A stretch of DNA of 64,000 bases from assembly GCA_950022295.1 (NCBI GenBank), contig OX465598.1:183205501-183269500 (forward strand). Reading direction: 5' to 3'. Within the stretch, counting starts at the first letter, position 1. The number at the start of each line of letters is the position of its first letter. Source of the stretch: Bromus sterilis (Eukaryota; Streptophyta; Magnoliopsida; Poales; Poaceae). This document shows, one piece after another, positions 56,547-64,000 of this stretch. Below the pieces are notes generated by a model, which ran no database searches, had not been told where the DNA came from, and saw only the letters and a list, made by a program, of their open reading frames with translations. A program made the position numbers and the translations under genes.

Positions 56547-57632
56547 CTATGGATAGAACAGTCGCAAGTTTGCAACGTTCCATGGGTTGCCCACGTCCTC
56601 GTCCGTCTTCGGGTTCCTCAGCCTGTAGGCGTCGCCTCCGATGACTTCTGAGACTAAGAATGGTCCTTCCCATTGGGGGCCAAGTTTGTGGACCTTCTCT
56701 TGTATTAGTCGTAGGACTAGGTCACCTTTGTTGAAGGTTCTAGTGCGCAATCGACTGCTTTGGTAGGTACGTAGTTTGTCTGGGTACCTCTCTGATTTTG
56801 TCAGGGCTGTGTCTCTTGCTTCGTTAGCCGTATCTTTGTCATCTTGTAGTGCTTCTTCTGCTTCTTCTTCTTCGTATCCGGTGACCCGGGGTGCTCCGAA
56901 CTTGAGGTCATGTGGTAGTACTGCCTCTGCCCCGTACACCATGAAGAAGGGTGTGTACTGGGTCGCGGTGTTTGGTGTAGTATGTAGGCTCCATAGGACC
57001 GCGGGGAGCTCTTCTACCCAGTTGCCTGCGGCTTGCTCGAGTGGTGCGAGGAGCCGTTTCTTGATTCCCCCGCATACAAGGCCGTTTGCTTTTTCCACCT
57101 GGCCGTTGGACTGCGGGTGCGCAACCGATGCATAATTGATTTTGATGCCCAGTTCTTCGTAGAGGTTCTGAAATTCTGCGGCTGTGATGTTCGTGCCGTT
57201 GTCCGTGAAGATGTTGTGTGGTACTCCGAATCTGAAGATGATCGACTTGATGAAGTTGACAGCCATGAGGGCTGTGGAGCTGGTGATGGGCACTGCTTCA
57301 ATCCATTTAGTGAACTTGTCGACTGCAACGAGCAGGTGTGTCCTTACGCCCTTTGATGATTTCTTGAGTGGGCCCACCATGTCGAGTCCCCAGGTGGAGG
57401 ACGGCTAGGATAGTGGTATGGTCTTGATCTCTGATGCGGGAGCGTGTGGCCTGTTGGCAAATTTCTGGCGAGCGACACAATGTCGCACGATTTCCTCTGC
57501 ATTTTTCATGGTTGTGGGCCAGTAGAACCCAGCTCGGAATGCTTTGGACACGAGTACTCTCTCGCGTGGTGCCCGCAGGTGCCTTCGTGGATTTCGAGCA
57601 GTAGGGCTTTGCCGTCCTCTTCGTCGATGCAC
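56547..57632 (-). pseudogene. T3 integrase (core open, N-terminus interrupted)
   Basis: The frame 57380-56547 is open: VAVDKFTKWIEA, FTDNGTNI and HPQSNGQVEKAN provide D, D, E, and the C-terminal part has TFNKGDLVLRLIQEK, KLGPQWEGPFLVSEVI and RNPWNVANLRLFYP-type text typical of Tat integrases without a chromodomain. Upstream, 57632-57405 holds the zinc domain, but its second Cys pair is reduced (C-x2-R where T2 has C-x2-C), and a TAG near 57405 separates it from the core. An otherwise good catalytic domain is therefore cut off from the polyprotein. Confidence 0.8.
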
Positions 57633-58280
57633 CTTTGTAGTATCTGGGTGATGCTACGCTTGTATAGTTGTCTGTTGATCACCGTGAACGCCTTGGATCG
57701 TCGGCTGATGCGTCGTGCTTCGGCTACGTCTTGTGGTAGCGTGCCTTCGATTAGTAATCGGAGGAACGGTTTTGTCCAGACGGGTCCTTCGAGCTCTGTC
57801 GGAGCTGGGCTGTCGGATGTGCTTGTGCCTTCTGATGGGGTTGCTGCTGCCACCCGCGCCATTTCTGTTGCGTCTTCGCCGTCCACGACTGCTTCAGGTG
57901 TTGCTGCCTGTACCTTGATGGATCTACGGCTGATGCTTTCGAGAAAAACGCCGGGTGGTACAGGCCCCCGGGTCGAACCGATATTCGCGAGCTCGTCAGC
58001 TTCTGTGTTGTTGTCCCTGGTGATGTAGTTGAGCTCGCAACCGTCGAAACTTCCTTCGAGTTCGTTGTAGAGCTTTTGGTAGGCCGCCATTTTGTTGGCT
58101 ATTGCGGTGCAGTTTCTCATCGTCTACTGGACGACGAGATTGGAGTCCCCGTAAATTATGAGGCGAGTGGCTCCGCATGTTTTGGCCATGCGCATGCCAT
58201 GGAGGAGTGCCTCGTATTATGCTTCGTTGTTGGAGGCGTGACTAAATTTGATCTGGATGACATATTTCAGCTTTGTTCCT
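57633..58280 (-). pseudogene. T3 archaeal-type RNase H and linker to integrase
   Basis: In the minus-strand frame, NNEA then YEALLHGMRMA, YGDSNLVVQ and NNTEADELANIGS are the second RNase H. Two in-frame stops interrupt it (TAA near 58219 and TAG near 58125). The open frame from 58120 runs through a linker (SISRRSIKVQAATPE, LLIEGTLPQDVAEARR) to 57506. The first catalytic Asp (MFFDGP) lies at the end of the upstream polyprotein ORF, which ends at 58281 after a frame change. Confidence 0.8.
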
Positions 58281-61200
58281 TTAGGGGAGATGAGCACAAC
58301 TTCCTGCCCCAGCTCCTTGTTGTCTCTTGGGCCCATCGAAGAACATTGACCATGAGCTTGATAGGTCTGGGGGGCCTGGTGTCTGAACCTCCGTCCACTC
58401 GACCAGGAAATCTGGGAGTACTTGGGCTTTGATGGCTATTGGGTGCTTGAACTGCAGGTCTCGTGGGCTGAGCTCAATGTTCCACTCGGTGACTCGCCCG
58501 GTAGCTCCAGGGTTGTTGAGTATGTCAGCGAGTGGTGCGCTGCTCACGATTGTGATAGGGTGCTCGTCGAAGTAGTGGGACACCTTTCTTGAGGTCATGA
58601 CGATGGCCAGTAGTAGCTTCTGAAAGTGCGGGTACCGTTGCTGGGATTTGGTCAGGAGCATGCTGAGGTAGTAGATTGGTCTTTGGATGCTCTGGACCTT
58701 GCCTTCTTTTGCGCGTTCGACAACGAGCGTTGTGCTTACTACACTGCTACGTGCTGCCACATAGAGGTATAGCTTCTCTCCTTCCTTAGGTACCGCCAGG
58801 ATTGGTGGGGTCGAGAGTGCCTTTTTCAGGTCCGCGAATGCTTGGCGGGCTTCCGCCGTCCACTCGAATTTCTCTCCTTTCCTGAGCAGCTGATAGAAAG
58901 GCAGTGTTCGTTCTCCCAGCCTGTTGATGAAGCAGCTTAGGGCTGCGAGTTTTCCAGTGAGCTGCTGTACTCCTTTGACGTCGGTTGGTTCTTGCATGCG
59001 GGTGATGGCTTGGACTTTCTCAGGGTTTGCCTCGATTACTCGGGCAGAGACGATATAGCCAAGAAGCTTTCCCGTCGGTACGCCGAATGCGCACTTCTTT
59101 GGGTTGAGTTTGATTCTGTATTTGTTGAGCGCCGCGAAGGTTTCGCGCAGGTCGTCGAGTAGTGTGGCTGCTTTGTAGGTTTTGATGACGATGTCCTCCA
59201 CGTAGACTTGCATGTTTCTGCCGATTTTCTCCTTCAGGCAGGCCTGCATCATTCGTTGGTAAGTGGCGCCTGCGTTTTTGAGCCCGAAGGGCATGGTCTT
59301 GTAGCAGAATACACCATAGGGGGTGATGAACGATGTGTTCTCTTCATCTTCTTCCTTCATCCTGATCTGGTTGTATCCTAAGTAAGCGTCGAGAAAGGAA
59401 AGGAGATCGCACCCTACTTTTGAGTCGATTATCTGATCGATTCTAGGAAGGGGGAAGTGATCCTTCGGGCAATGCTTGTTGACTGGTCCGTAGTCGACAC
59501 ACATGCGCAGCACGGTCGTGTCTTTCTTGGGCACCAGCACTGGGTTGGCTATCCAGGTGGCTTTCTTCGTTTCTCGGATGAACTGAGCATCGAGTAACCG
59601 GTTGACTTCCTCTCCGATTGCCCTGCGCTTGGGCTCCGAGAATAGTCTCAGCGCTTGCCTCACTGGCTTCGTGTTTTGCTTGATGCGTAGGGCGTGTTCC
59701 GCGAATTCGCGTGGTATCCCAGGCATGTCGGCTGGGAACCAAACGAATATTTCCCACTCGTCTCGAAGGAAAGTGACGAGAGCCGTCGCCTGCTCCTCTG
59801 GTAGGTGGGCGTACACGCGGACTGTTTTGTCCGGGTCCGTCGGGTGCACTTGGTGAGTGACTGTGTCGCTATCGATGCTGAAGTCGCGTCTGTACTCCCT
59901 GGATTCGCTTCGGTTCACCAATGTGAAGGTACTCTTGTCCGTCACCATGGCTATTTCTCTGAGTTCTTGTTCGGCTCTGAATGTGTCAGAGATTCTGTGG
60001 AAGTCACGATCACATTGATCTGATTTGATGAAGCTTCCGTTGATCGTGAGGACTCCTGATGATCCTGGCATCTTGAGCTTGAGGTAGGCGTAGTGTGGGA
60101 CCGCCATGAACTGCGCAAATGCTGGCCGTCCCAATATGGCGTGATACTGCGATTGCCAGTCGAGTACCTCGAACTCGAGGACGTGCTTTGCGAAGTTGCG
60201 TCGGTTGCCGAAGACAACTTCGAGTTCGATGACTCCGAGGGATGTGGCTGCTTCTCCTGGGACTACCCCGTGTAACTCGGTGCTTGATTTTCTCCATACT
60301 GATCGTGGGATCAACATCTTTTGCAGGGTGCTGGCGAAGATGATGTTCATGCTGCTGCCTCCGTCCATGAAGACCCTATCCATGTCGTACCCTCCGATTT
60401 GTGCATCGAGTACTAGGGGCATGTGCCCCGGTCTTGGAATTGCGGGTGGATGGTCGTCCTGTGAGAACGTGATGCTGGTCTCCGTGTCATGTAGCTGGTA
60501 GACTTCGAATATGTCTATGCTCTCAGCTGCTCTAGCCTGCAGGGTGTGGGCGTCGCGTTGTGCTTGCGGTACCCTTCCTTCTTGGATCATGAGCACCTGT
60601 TCTTGCAGCGGGCTGTGACGTCCTTCCGGGCTTGAGGTCGGTGATTGTTCGGGTCGTCGGTTGCGCCTGTCTTCTTTCTGCTTCTCCTTCTTGAGGTCAT
60701 CGGCTAGCTCGTTGAACAGGCGGCAGTCTCTCAAAGTGTGACCTGACCTGACGCGTCCCCAGTCAACCTCGAAGCTGTGGATCGTGCAGGGTCCTGCTAG
60801 CTGCTCTCTAACCGTGAGTTTGCTAGATCCGGCGTGCCTCTTCCTTCTTGAGATTCTGAAGATCTTCTCGTGATCCTCCGGGTGTTTGTGGAAGTGAGGG
60901 TCGGTTTCGATTCCTGGACTCATGTCTTGGTTTTTGATGAGGTTGGCGAATTCATCCGGCCTTCGATCTGGGTCGTAGTACTCGCCTACAGGTGTCTTGG
61001 AGTCGCTGTCTTGATTGGCGGCGGGTGCTCGCGCGACGGCGTGTCGTCGAGTGGTCGTTGGTTGTGCGGCTGCGTGATGTGGTTCGTTCATTGGGGCCTC
61101 GCCGTAGATCTCCCATGCGCGCCTTTTGGGTCGTCGATTCCTTCTTCCTTGGCGGTGGTTCTGCTGATCGCTGGATTCGATCTCGTAGTCATCGTCTTGA

Positions 61201-61346
61201 TGTGCGGCGGGTGCCCGGGCGGTGGTGGGTTGTCGAAAGATTTTCGAGTCCTCCGCTGCGCGTCGCGGTTCGTCGAGTGGAATTCCTTCGTAGATGCCCC
61301 TAGCCGTTCTTCTGGGTCGTCGACTCCTTCGGCGCTGGCGCTGCAC
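58281..61346 (-). CDS. T3 polyprotein: Arg-rich gag remnant, protease, RT, RNase H
   Basis: 1021 codons, open throughout. Residues 1-125 contain two similar blocks, each with an RRPRR/RRPKRR run, an IYEGIP/IYGEAP segment and an ARAPAA segment, so this part is internally duplicated. A C-H-H-C motif (CTIH...GHTLRDC) lies near 187-208. Protease MDGGSSMNIIF is near 324 and ILGRPAF follows. RT has LSFLDAYLGYNQ near 653, MPFGLKN, and a catalytic motif Y-V-E-D near 716 (Glu codon at 59196-59198) in place of Y-x-D-D, so polymerase activity is doubtful. The RNase H connection and start of the second RNase H end the frame. There is no capsid domain: the ORF starts under 200 bp from the primer site. The copy is therefore dependent on or derived from a fuller relative. 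Confidence 0.85.
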   Translation of the reverse strand: MQRQRRRSRRPRRTARGIYEGIPLDEPRRAAEDSKIFRQPTTARAPAAHQDDDYEIESSDQQNHRQGRRNRRPKRRAWEIYGEAPMNEPHHAAAQPTTTRRHAVARAPAANQDSDSKTPVGEYYDPDRRPDEFANLIKNQDMSPGIETDPHFHKHPEDHEKIFRISRRKRHAGSSKLTVREQLAGPCTIHSFEVDWGRVRSGHTLRDCRLFNELADDLKKEKQKEDRRNRRPEQSPTSSPEGRHSPLQEQVLMIQEGRVPQAQRDAHTLQARAAESIDIFEVYQLHDTETSITFSQDDHPPAIPRPGHMPLVLDAQIGGYDMDRVFMDGGSSMNIIFASTLQKMLIPRSVWRKSSTELHGVVPGEAATSLGVIELEVVFGNRRNFAKHVLEFEVLDWQSQYHAILGRPAFAQFMAVPHYAYLKLKMPGSSGVLTINGSFIKSDQCDRDFHRISDTFRAEQELREIAMVTDKSTFTLVNRSESREYRRDFSIDSDTVTHQVHPTDPDKTVRVYAHLPEEQATALVTFLRDEWEIFVWFPADMPGIPREFAEHALRIKQNTKPVRQALRLFSEPKRRAIGEEVNRLLDAQFIRETKKATWIANPVLVPKKDTTVLRMCVDYGPVNKHCPKDHFPLPRIDQIIDSKVGCDLLSFLDAYLGYNQIRMKEEDEENTSFITPYGVFCYKTMPFGLKNAGATYQRMMQACLKEKIGRNMQVYVEDIVIKTYKAATLLDDLRETFAALNKYRIKLNPKKCAFGVPTGKLLGYIVSARVIEANPEKVQAITRMQEPTDVKGVQQLTGKLAALSCFINRLGERTLPFYQLLRKGEKFEWTAEARQAFADLKKALSTPPILAVPKEGEKLYLYVAARSSVVSTTLVVERAKEGKVQSIQRPIYYLSMLLTKSQQRYPHFQKLLLAIVMTSRKVSHYFDEHPITIVSSAPLADILNNPGATGRVTEWNIELSPRDLQFKHPIAIKAQVLPDFLVEWTEVQTPGPPDLSSSWSMFFDGPKRQQGAGAGSCAHLP

Positions 61347-61522
61347 TTGGCCGTTACCGTATTATCGGTCCTGGCACAACTATAGCTCGAGCGGTCTTGA
61401 TGGGGTGGCAGAGATGTCCGCCGTGATCTTGAATCCTTCGAGTGGGCTAGATCTGGTTCTTGCTATTGAGTTGTAGCTTGCTGAAGACAGGACCGCCGAG
61501 ATCGTGATCCCAACATGTGTAG

Positions 61523-61540
61523 TTCCCACAGACGACGCCA
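61523..61540 (-). promoter_or_regulatory. T3 primer-binding site
   Basis: TGGCGTCGTCTGTGGGAA on the minus strand, 2 bp inside the LTR. It differs from T2 at one base. Confidence 0.55.
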
Positions 61541-61542
61541 AT

Positions 61543-61980
61543 TGAAGGGGATCAACCCCGGCAAATCCCATGGTCAGGGACCCTGGGTTAGTCATGAGAT
61601 GCACAGGTTGGACGATAGCTCGTCGGCAAACAGGAAGGCTCGCTCCTGCTCGATATTATTGATGGGGGAGATGCGATTACAGTGGAGGCCAAGGCTGGAG
61701 CACTAAAGGCTAGGGTTACAGGTGATATTAGATGTCTTTGGCGTCGCCCCTCCTAGCCCTTATATACCGGGCTAGGTCTCGGGGAGTTCATCTACTTTTA
61801 CAAGTAAGCTTTCCTAACCCTAGCTTGCTCCGTACGGCAGGTCTTCGCACCTTCCTTGTGAGTCGTGGACTCCAACATCGGTGCCAGCTAGCGGGCCGAG
61901 GTTGTATCTTCATGGGCCTTCTGTCTTCATGGACACCAGGTAGGCTTATCCGTAGGAGTCGTGGGGTCACCCCCTCGTCA
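61543..61980 (-). repeat. T3 5' LTR (438 bp)
   Basis: On the + strand TGAAGGGGATC to CCCCCTCGTCA, then the CCGGA duplication. TATATAAG lies on the minus strand at 61766-61759. Confidence 0.85.
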
Positions 61981-61985
61981 CCGGA

Positions 61986-63988
61986 TGAATTCCCGCTCCG
62001 AGCAATATGCATTGCACTGCGTTAGAACACTGTTAACATTGCATACATCATGCCATTCATCTGTTTGCTATGATTGCTTTATATTTACTATTTCTCCCCC
62101 CCCCCTTTATTCTCCGGTAGACCCCGCTGCTACCGCCGACTACACCGCTGTCGGGTACGACTACTTCGTCGACGACCTTACCCTTACCGTCGAGCTTCCA
62201 GGCAAGCAGAGCCATTCTATTCCCCAGATATCACCAATCTTTTCCATACATTCTTGCACTAGGCATTGATACTGCTGCTGCTACGTTACAATCCTATTAA
62301 ATTGCATAGCCTGTTTTTGTCGCCCCTTGATGTACCTTCGTTTATCCTATGTTGCCTATAAATATGTATTATATTCAGCAATGAGCCCTGCTCTTTGTTA
62401 GTCAAATAGGATTAGATAGCAGCGGCCGTGATCACTCTGGTGAGTGTTGCGGATACAATATATATAACTGCACAGGTACGGTACAATGCAGACACCGCCT
62501 AAGGTCCCTTAGGTCGGCTCTGCCGAGCCACCATCAAGTGTGAGCTATCAAGGAGTCTATCTCTACCAAGAGCACACGTGAGACAAGGTAAGGAGACGGT
62601 TCACCTTGTTGGTAACCGCGTGCTTTGACAGGACGACAGAGAAGGCCCCGATGTACCGGTGGTCCTTGTTGTTGTTCGTTGTCCGTTGTGTTGTTAGTCA
62701 GACAGTGATAACGGTTCTCTGTGAGATAATATTAAAATGCTAAATGGGTAGGTGGATAACTTGAGAGGCCGCAAAGGCCTGTACGCACTACCTTCACGTC
62801 GGATAAGGAGTTATGGGATCCCCTACGTCGCAGTTTGTCCGAAATCTCTTCAAGCGTCAGCAGTACCACGGGCTGATTGCCGGGAAGCGGTGTTGTCTTA
62901 TTTTCTGTAGCAGGTGTATTTGGATTTTCTTTTGCTTCACCAGCCAATCTCGTACCGTGCAGGAGCCTGGAAGGGTGAGGCACCTACACCCCTGAGCGCA
63001 TAGGATATAGTCCGGCGGATGGCCTCTCTACTGAGCCTAGGATGGGATGCGCCGTGTCGGATAGCTTTGGTGGAGCGTTCCCTAACATGGTGCCCGCCAC
63101 CCTGGAGATCCGAGCGTACAGGCTGAACAGTAGTGCACCCCTGCAGGGTGTTTAATCTATTCGAATAGCCGTGTCCACGGTAACAGGACGCTTTATGCTG
63201 AAGCCGAATCTTACCACTACAAACAAGTAATTCTATTAAATTGTATGGTTCCGGGTTTTCTTCCTCGTCGGGGAGTCGAGGAGGGGAACTCGGAGGCATT
63301 TATTATTATTAATCATTACAACTTACTATTATACAATACTGCAGCAACTTCTGCTGCATTCTTACTTTTTTATTTATATGAACTGTTGGTTGTTCTCTTC
63401 TTGTGCTGCAAGATTCATCGGAAGATGCTAGTCTTCGATAGGCCTAGCTTCTTATCCTTATTCTGATTTCTACCTTGCAGTCCACTATATACAGCCTCCC
63501 CTTTCCATTTGATACAACTGCATAAATGCTTAGTAGCAGACGTAAGACTCGCGGGTATGCTAGATACTCACCCTTGCTTTATTTCCCCCTTTTTGTTTTG
63601 CCTGATCGGCCGCTGCAGTCGACGTTGGAGTCCAAGAGTAGGAGTACCCCGGAGGTGCCTACTACTACGTCGAGACCCCCTTTGACCAGGACCAGGAGTA
63701 GTTTCGGAGGCTCCCAGGCAGGAGGCCTTGCCTTTTCGATCTGTATCTCTGATGTTAATTGTGCTAGCTTTCTTAAGGCAAAACTTCACTAACTATATCT
63801 GTACTGAGATATTATGGTTTGTATAACTTATGTATTCGGGTTCGTGTGACCCCCTTATCTTGTAACATATTGGTTTATCCTTTTGTGTTTAGTGTTGTGC
63901 TGTGATATTCTCACCGTGGAACCCTAATCTCAGCCGTGTACCCTGTGTATATGATTACTGTACACGGATTGATTTTGGGGGCGTCACA
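61986..63988 (+). repeat. Chr 3' LTR, second part
   Basis: Continues from 52744 and ends GGCGTCACA at 63988. TATAAATA is at 62357-62364. Compared with the 5' LTR, about 187 bp are missing near 62553. The last 12 bases of the window (63989-64000) are flanking DNA, and ACAAT (63989-63993) would be the target duplication of Chr. Confidence 0.85.
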
Positions 63989-64000
63989 ACAATAATGAGA

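Larger units (their letters stand above)
52745..61980 (-). mobile_element. T3: near-complete Tat-lineage element with antisense B3-like gene
   Basis: 9.2 kb on the minus strand with LTRs of 437 and 438 bp. These show about 15 differences by eye, near 3-4 percent. The duplication CCGGA (52740-52744, 61981-61985) is perfect. Order in element direction: primer site, Arg-rich gag remnant, protease, RT, RNase H, archaeal-type RNase H, integrase, tandem array, antisense B3-like ORF, polypurine tract. It is the same family as T2 without the GP3 insertion. Confidence 0.85.
16223..63988 (+). mobile_element. Chr: Tekay-type chromovirus, base layer of the nest
   Basis: A Ty3/Gypsy element in + orientation with order 5' LTR, tRNA-Met primer site, gag with CCHC knuckle, protease, RT, RNase H, integrase, chromodomain, 3' LTR. 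LTRs run TGTAACACCC...GGCGTCACA and are nearly 4 kb when the nested T3 copy is removed. The 5' end of the 5' LTR is left of the window. The nested elements GP1, T2, N and T3 interrupt it at 16222, 17571/33654, 40158/50397 and 52744/61981. Coding parts carry several stops and frameshifts, so this is a dead copy. The Tekay placement rests on the C-terminal chromodomain and the gag type. Confidence 0.85.

Noticed and set aside
57444..58028. 194-codon + strand ORF opposite to the T3 RNase H/integrase linker, and similar ones at 29423-29710, 60870-61385 and 32529-33050
   Set aside because: They are antisense shadows of the pol frame, with no own promoter signal and no domain, unlike the B3-like ORF.

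Overview
The window is a block of nested LTR retrotransposons from a large plant genome. I see no host gene, rRNA, tRNA or CRISPR array. Element architecture (a Tekay-type chromovirus, Tat-lineage elements with a second RNase H, long gag-protease elements without pol) and LTR ends such as TGATACGTCC and TGTAACACCC suggest a grass, most likely Triticeae (wheat, barley, rye or Aegilops). That assignment is by recollection, not by database comparison. Labels used below: Chr (chromovirus), T1-T3 (three Tat-lineage copies), GP1-GP3 (gag-protease family), L4-a/b/c (about 4 kb solo-LTR-like units), N (gag-protease element on the minus strand).

Layout. The base layer is Chr (+ strand). Its 5' LTR runs in from the left edge and ends at 35499, its coding region is 35500-50859, and its 3' LTR ends at 63988. 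Everything else is stacked inside it. GP1 (5609-16222, + strand, 5' part outside the window) sits in the Chr 5' LTR. T1 (1-5608, + strand, 5' part outside the window) sits in GP1, and L4-a (1024-4857) sits in T1. The GP1 3' LTR also holds L4-b (8796-13263), which itself carries a hAT-like element (10828-11313), and the solo LTR GP2 (13888-15515). T2 (17572-33653, minus) splits the Chr 5' LTR and is itself split by the complete element GP3 (22350-29243, +). N (40159-50396, minus) splits the Chr integrase and contains L4-c (41273-45511). T3 (52745-61980, minus) splits the Chr 3' LTR. Target-site duplications read directly from the sequence support most joins: CTTAG (L4-a), TAGGG (L4-b), CATAGCAA (hAT-like), GGGAT (GP2), TTTAT (T2), GGTGC (GP3), CCGG (N, only 4 bp), GATGA/GATAA (L4-c), CCGGA (T3).

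Most coding regions are decayed. Chr gag-pol keeps its domain order but has in-frame stops, frameshifts and a damaged protease motif. T2 and T3 have the protease, RT, RNase H, archaeal-type RNase H, integrase order of the Tat lineage, but no capsid region and a substituted first aspartate of the RT catalytic YxDD motif. GP elements encode only a short gag remnant and a protease-like domain. N has gag and protease but no RT or integrase.

The most notable content is in the Tat copies. Between integrase and 3' LTR, on the strand opposite to pol, T2 and T3 each carry an intact ORF of 205 and 211 aa with a B3-type DNA-binding-domain signature, an Arg-rich N-terminus and a C-terminal basic motif. 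Its own TATA box lies about 80 bp upstream, in a region rich in palindromes and direct repeats. T1 shows the first codons of a third copy at the window edge. Between this antisense gene and the integrase lies a 65-69 bp tandem array (11 units in T2, 7-8 in T3). Each unit contains two short inverted repeats and a copy of the element's polypurine-tract core. I regard this antisense B3 cassette plus structured array as the best candidate for an undescribed system here.
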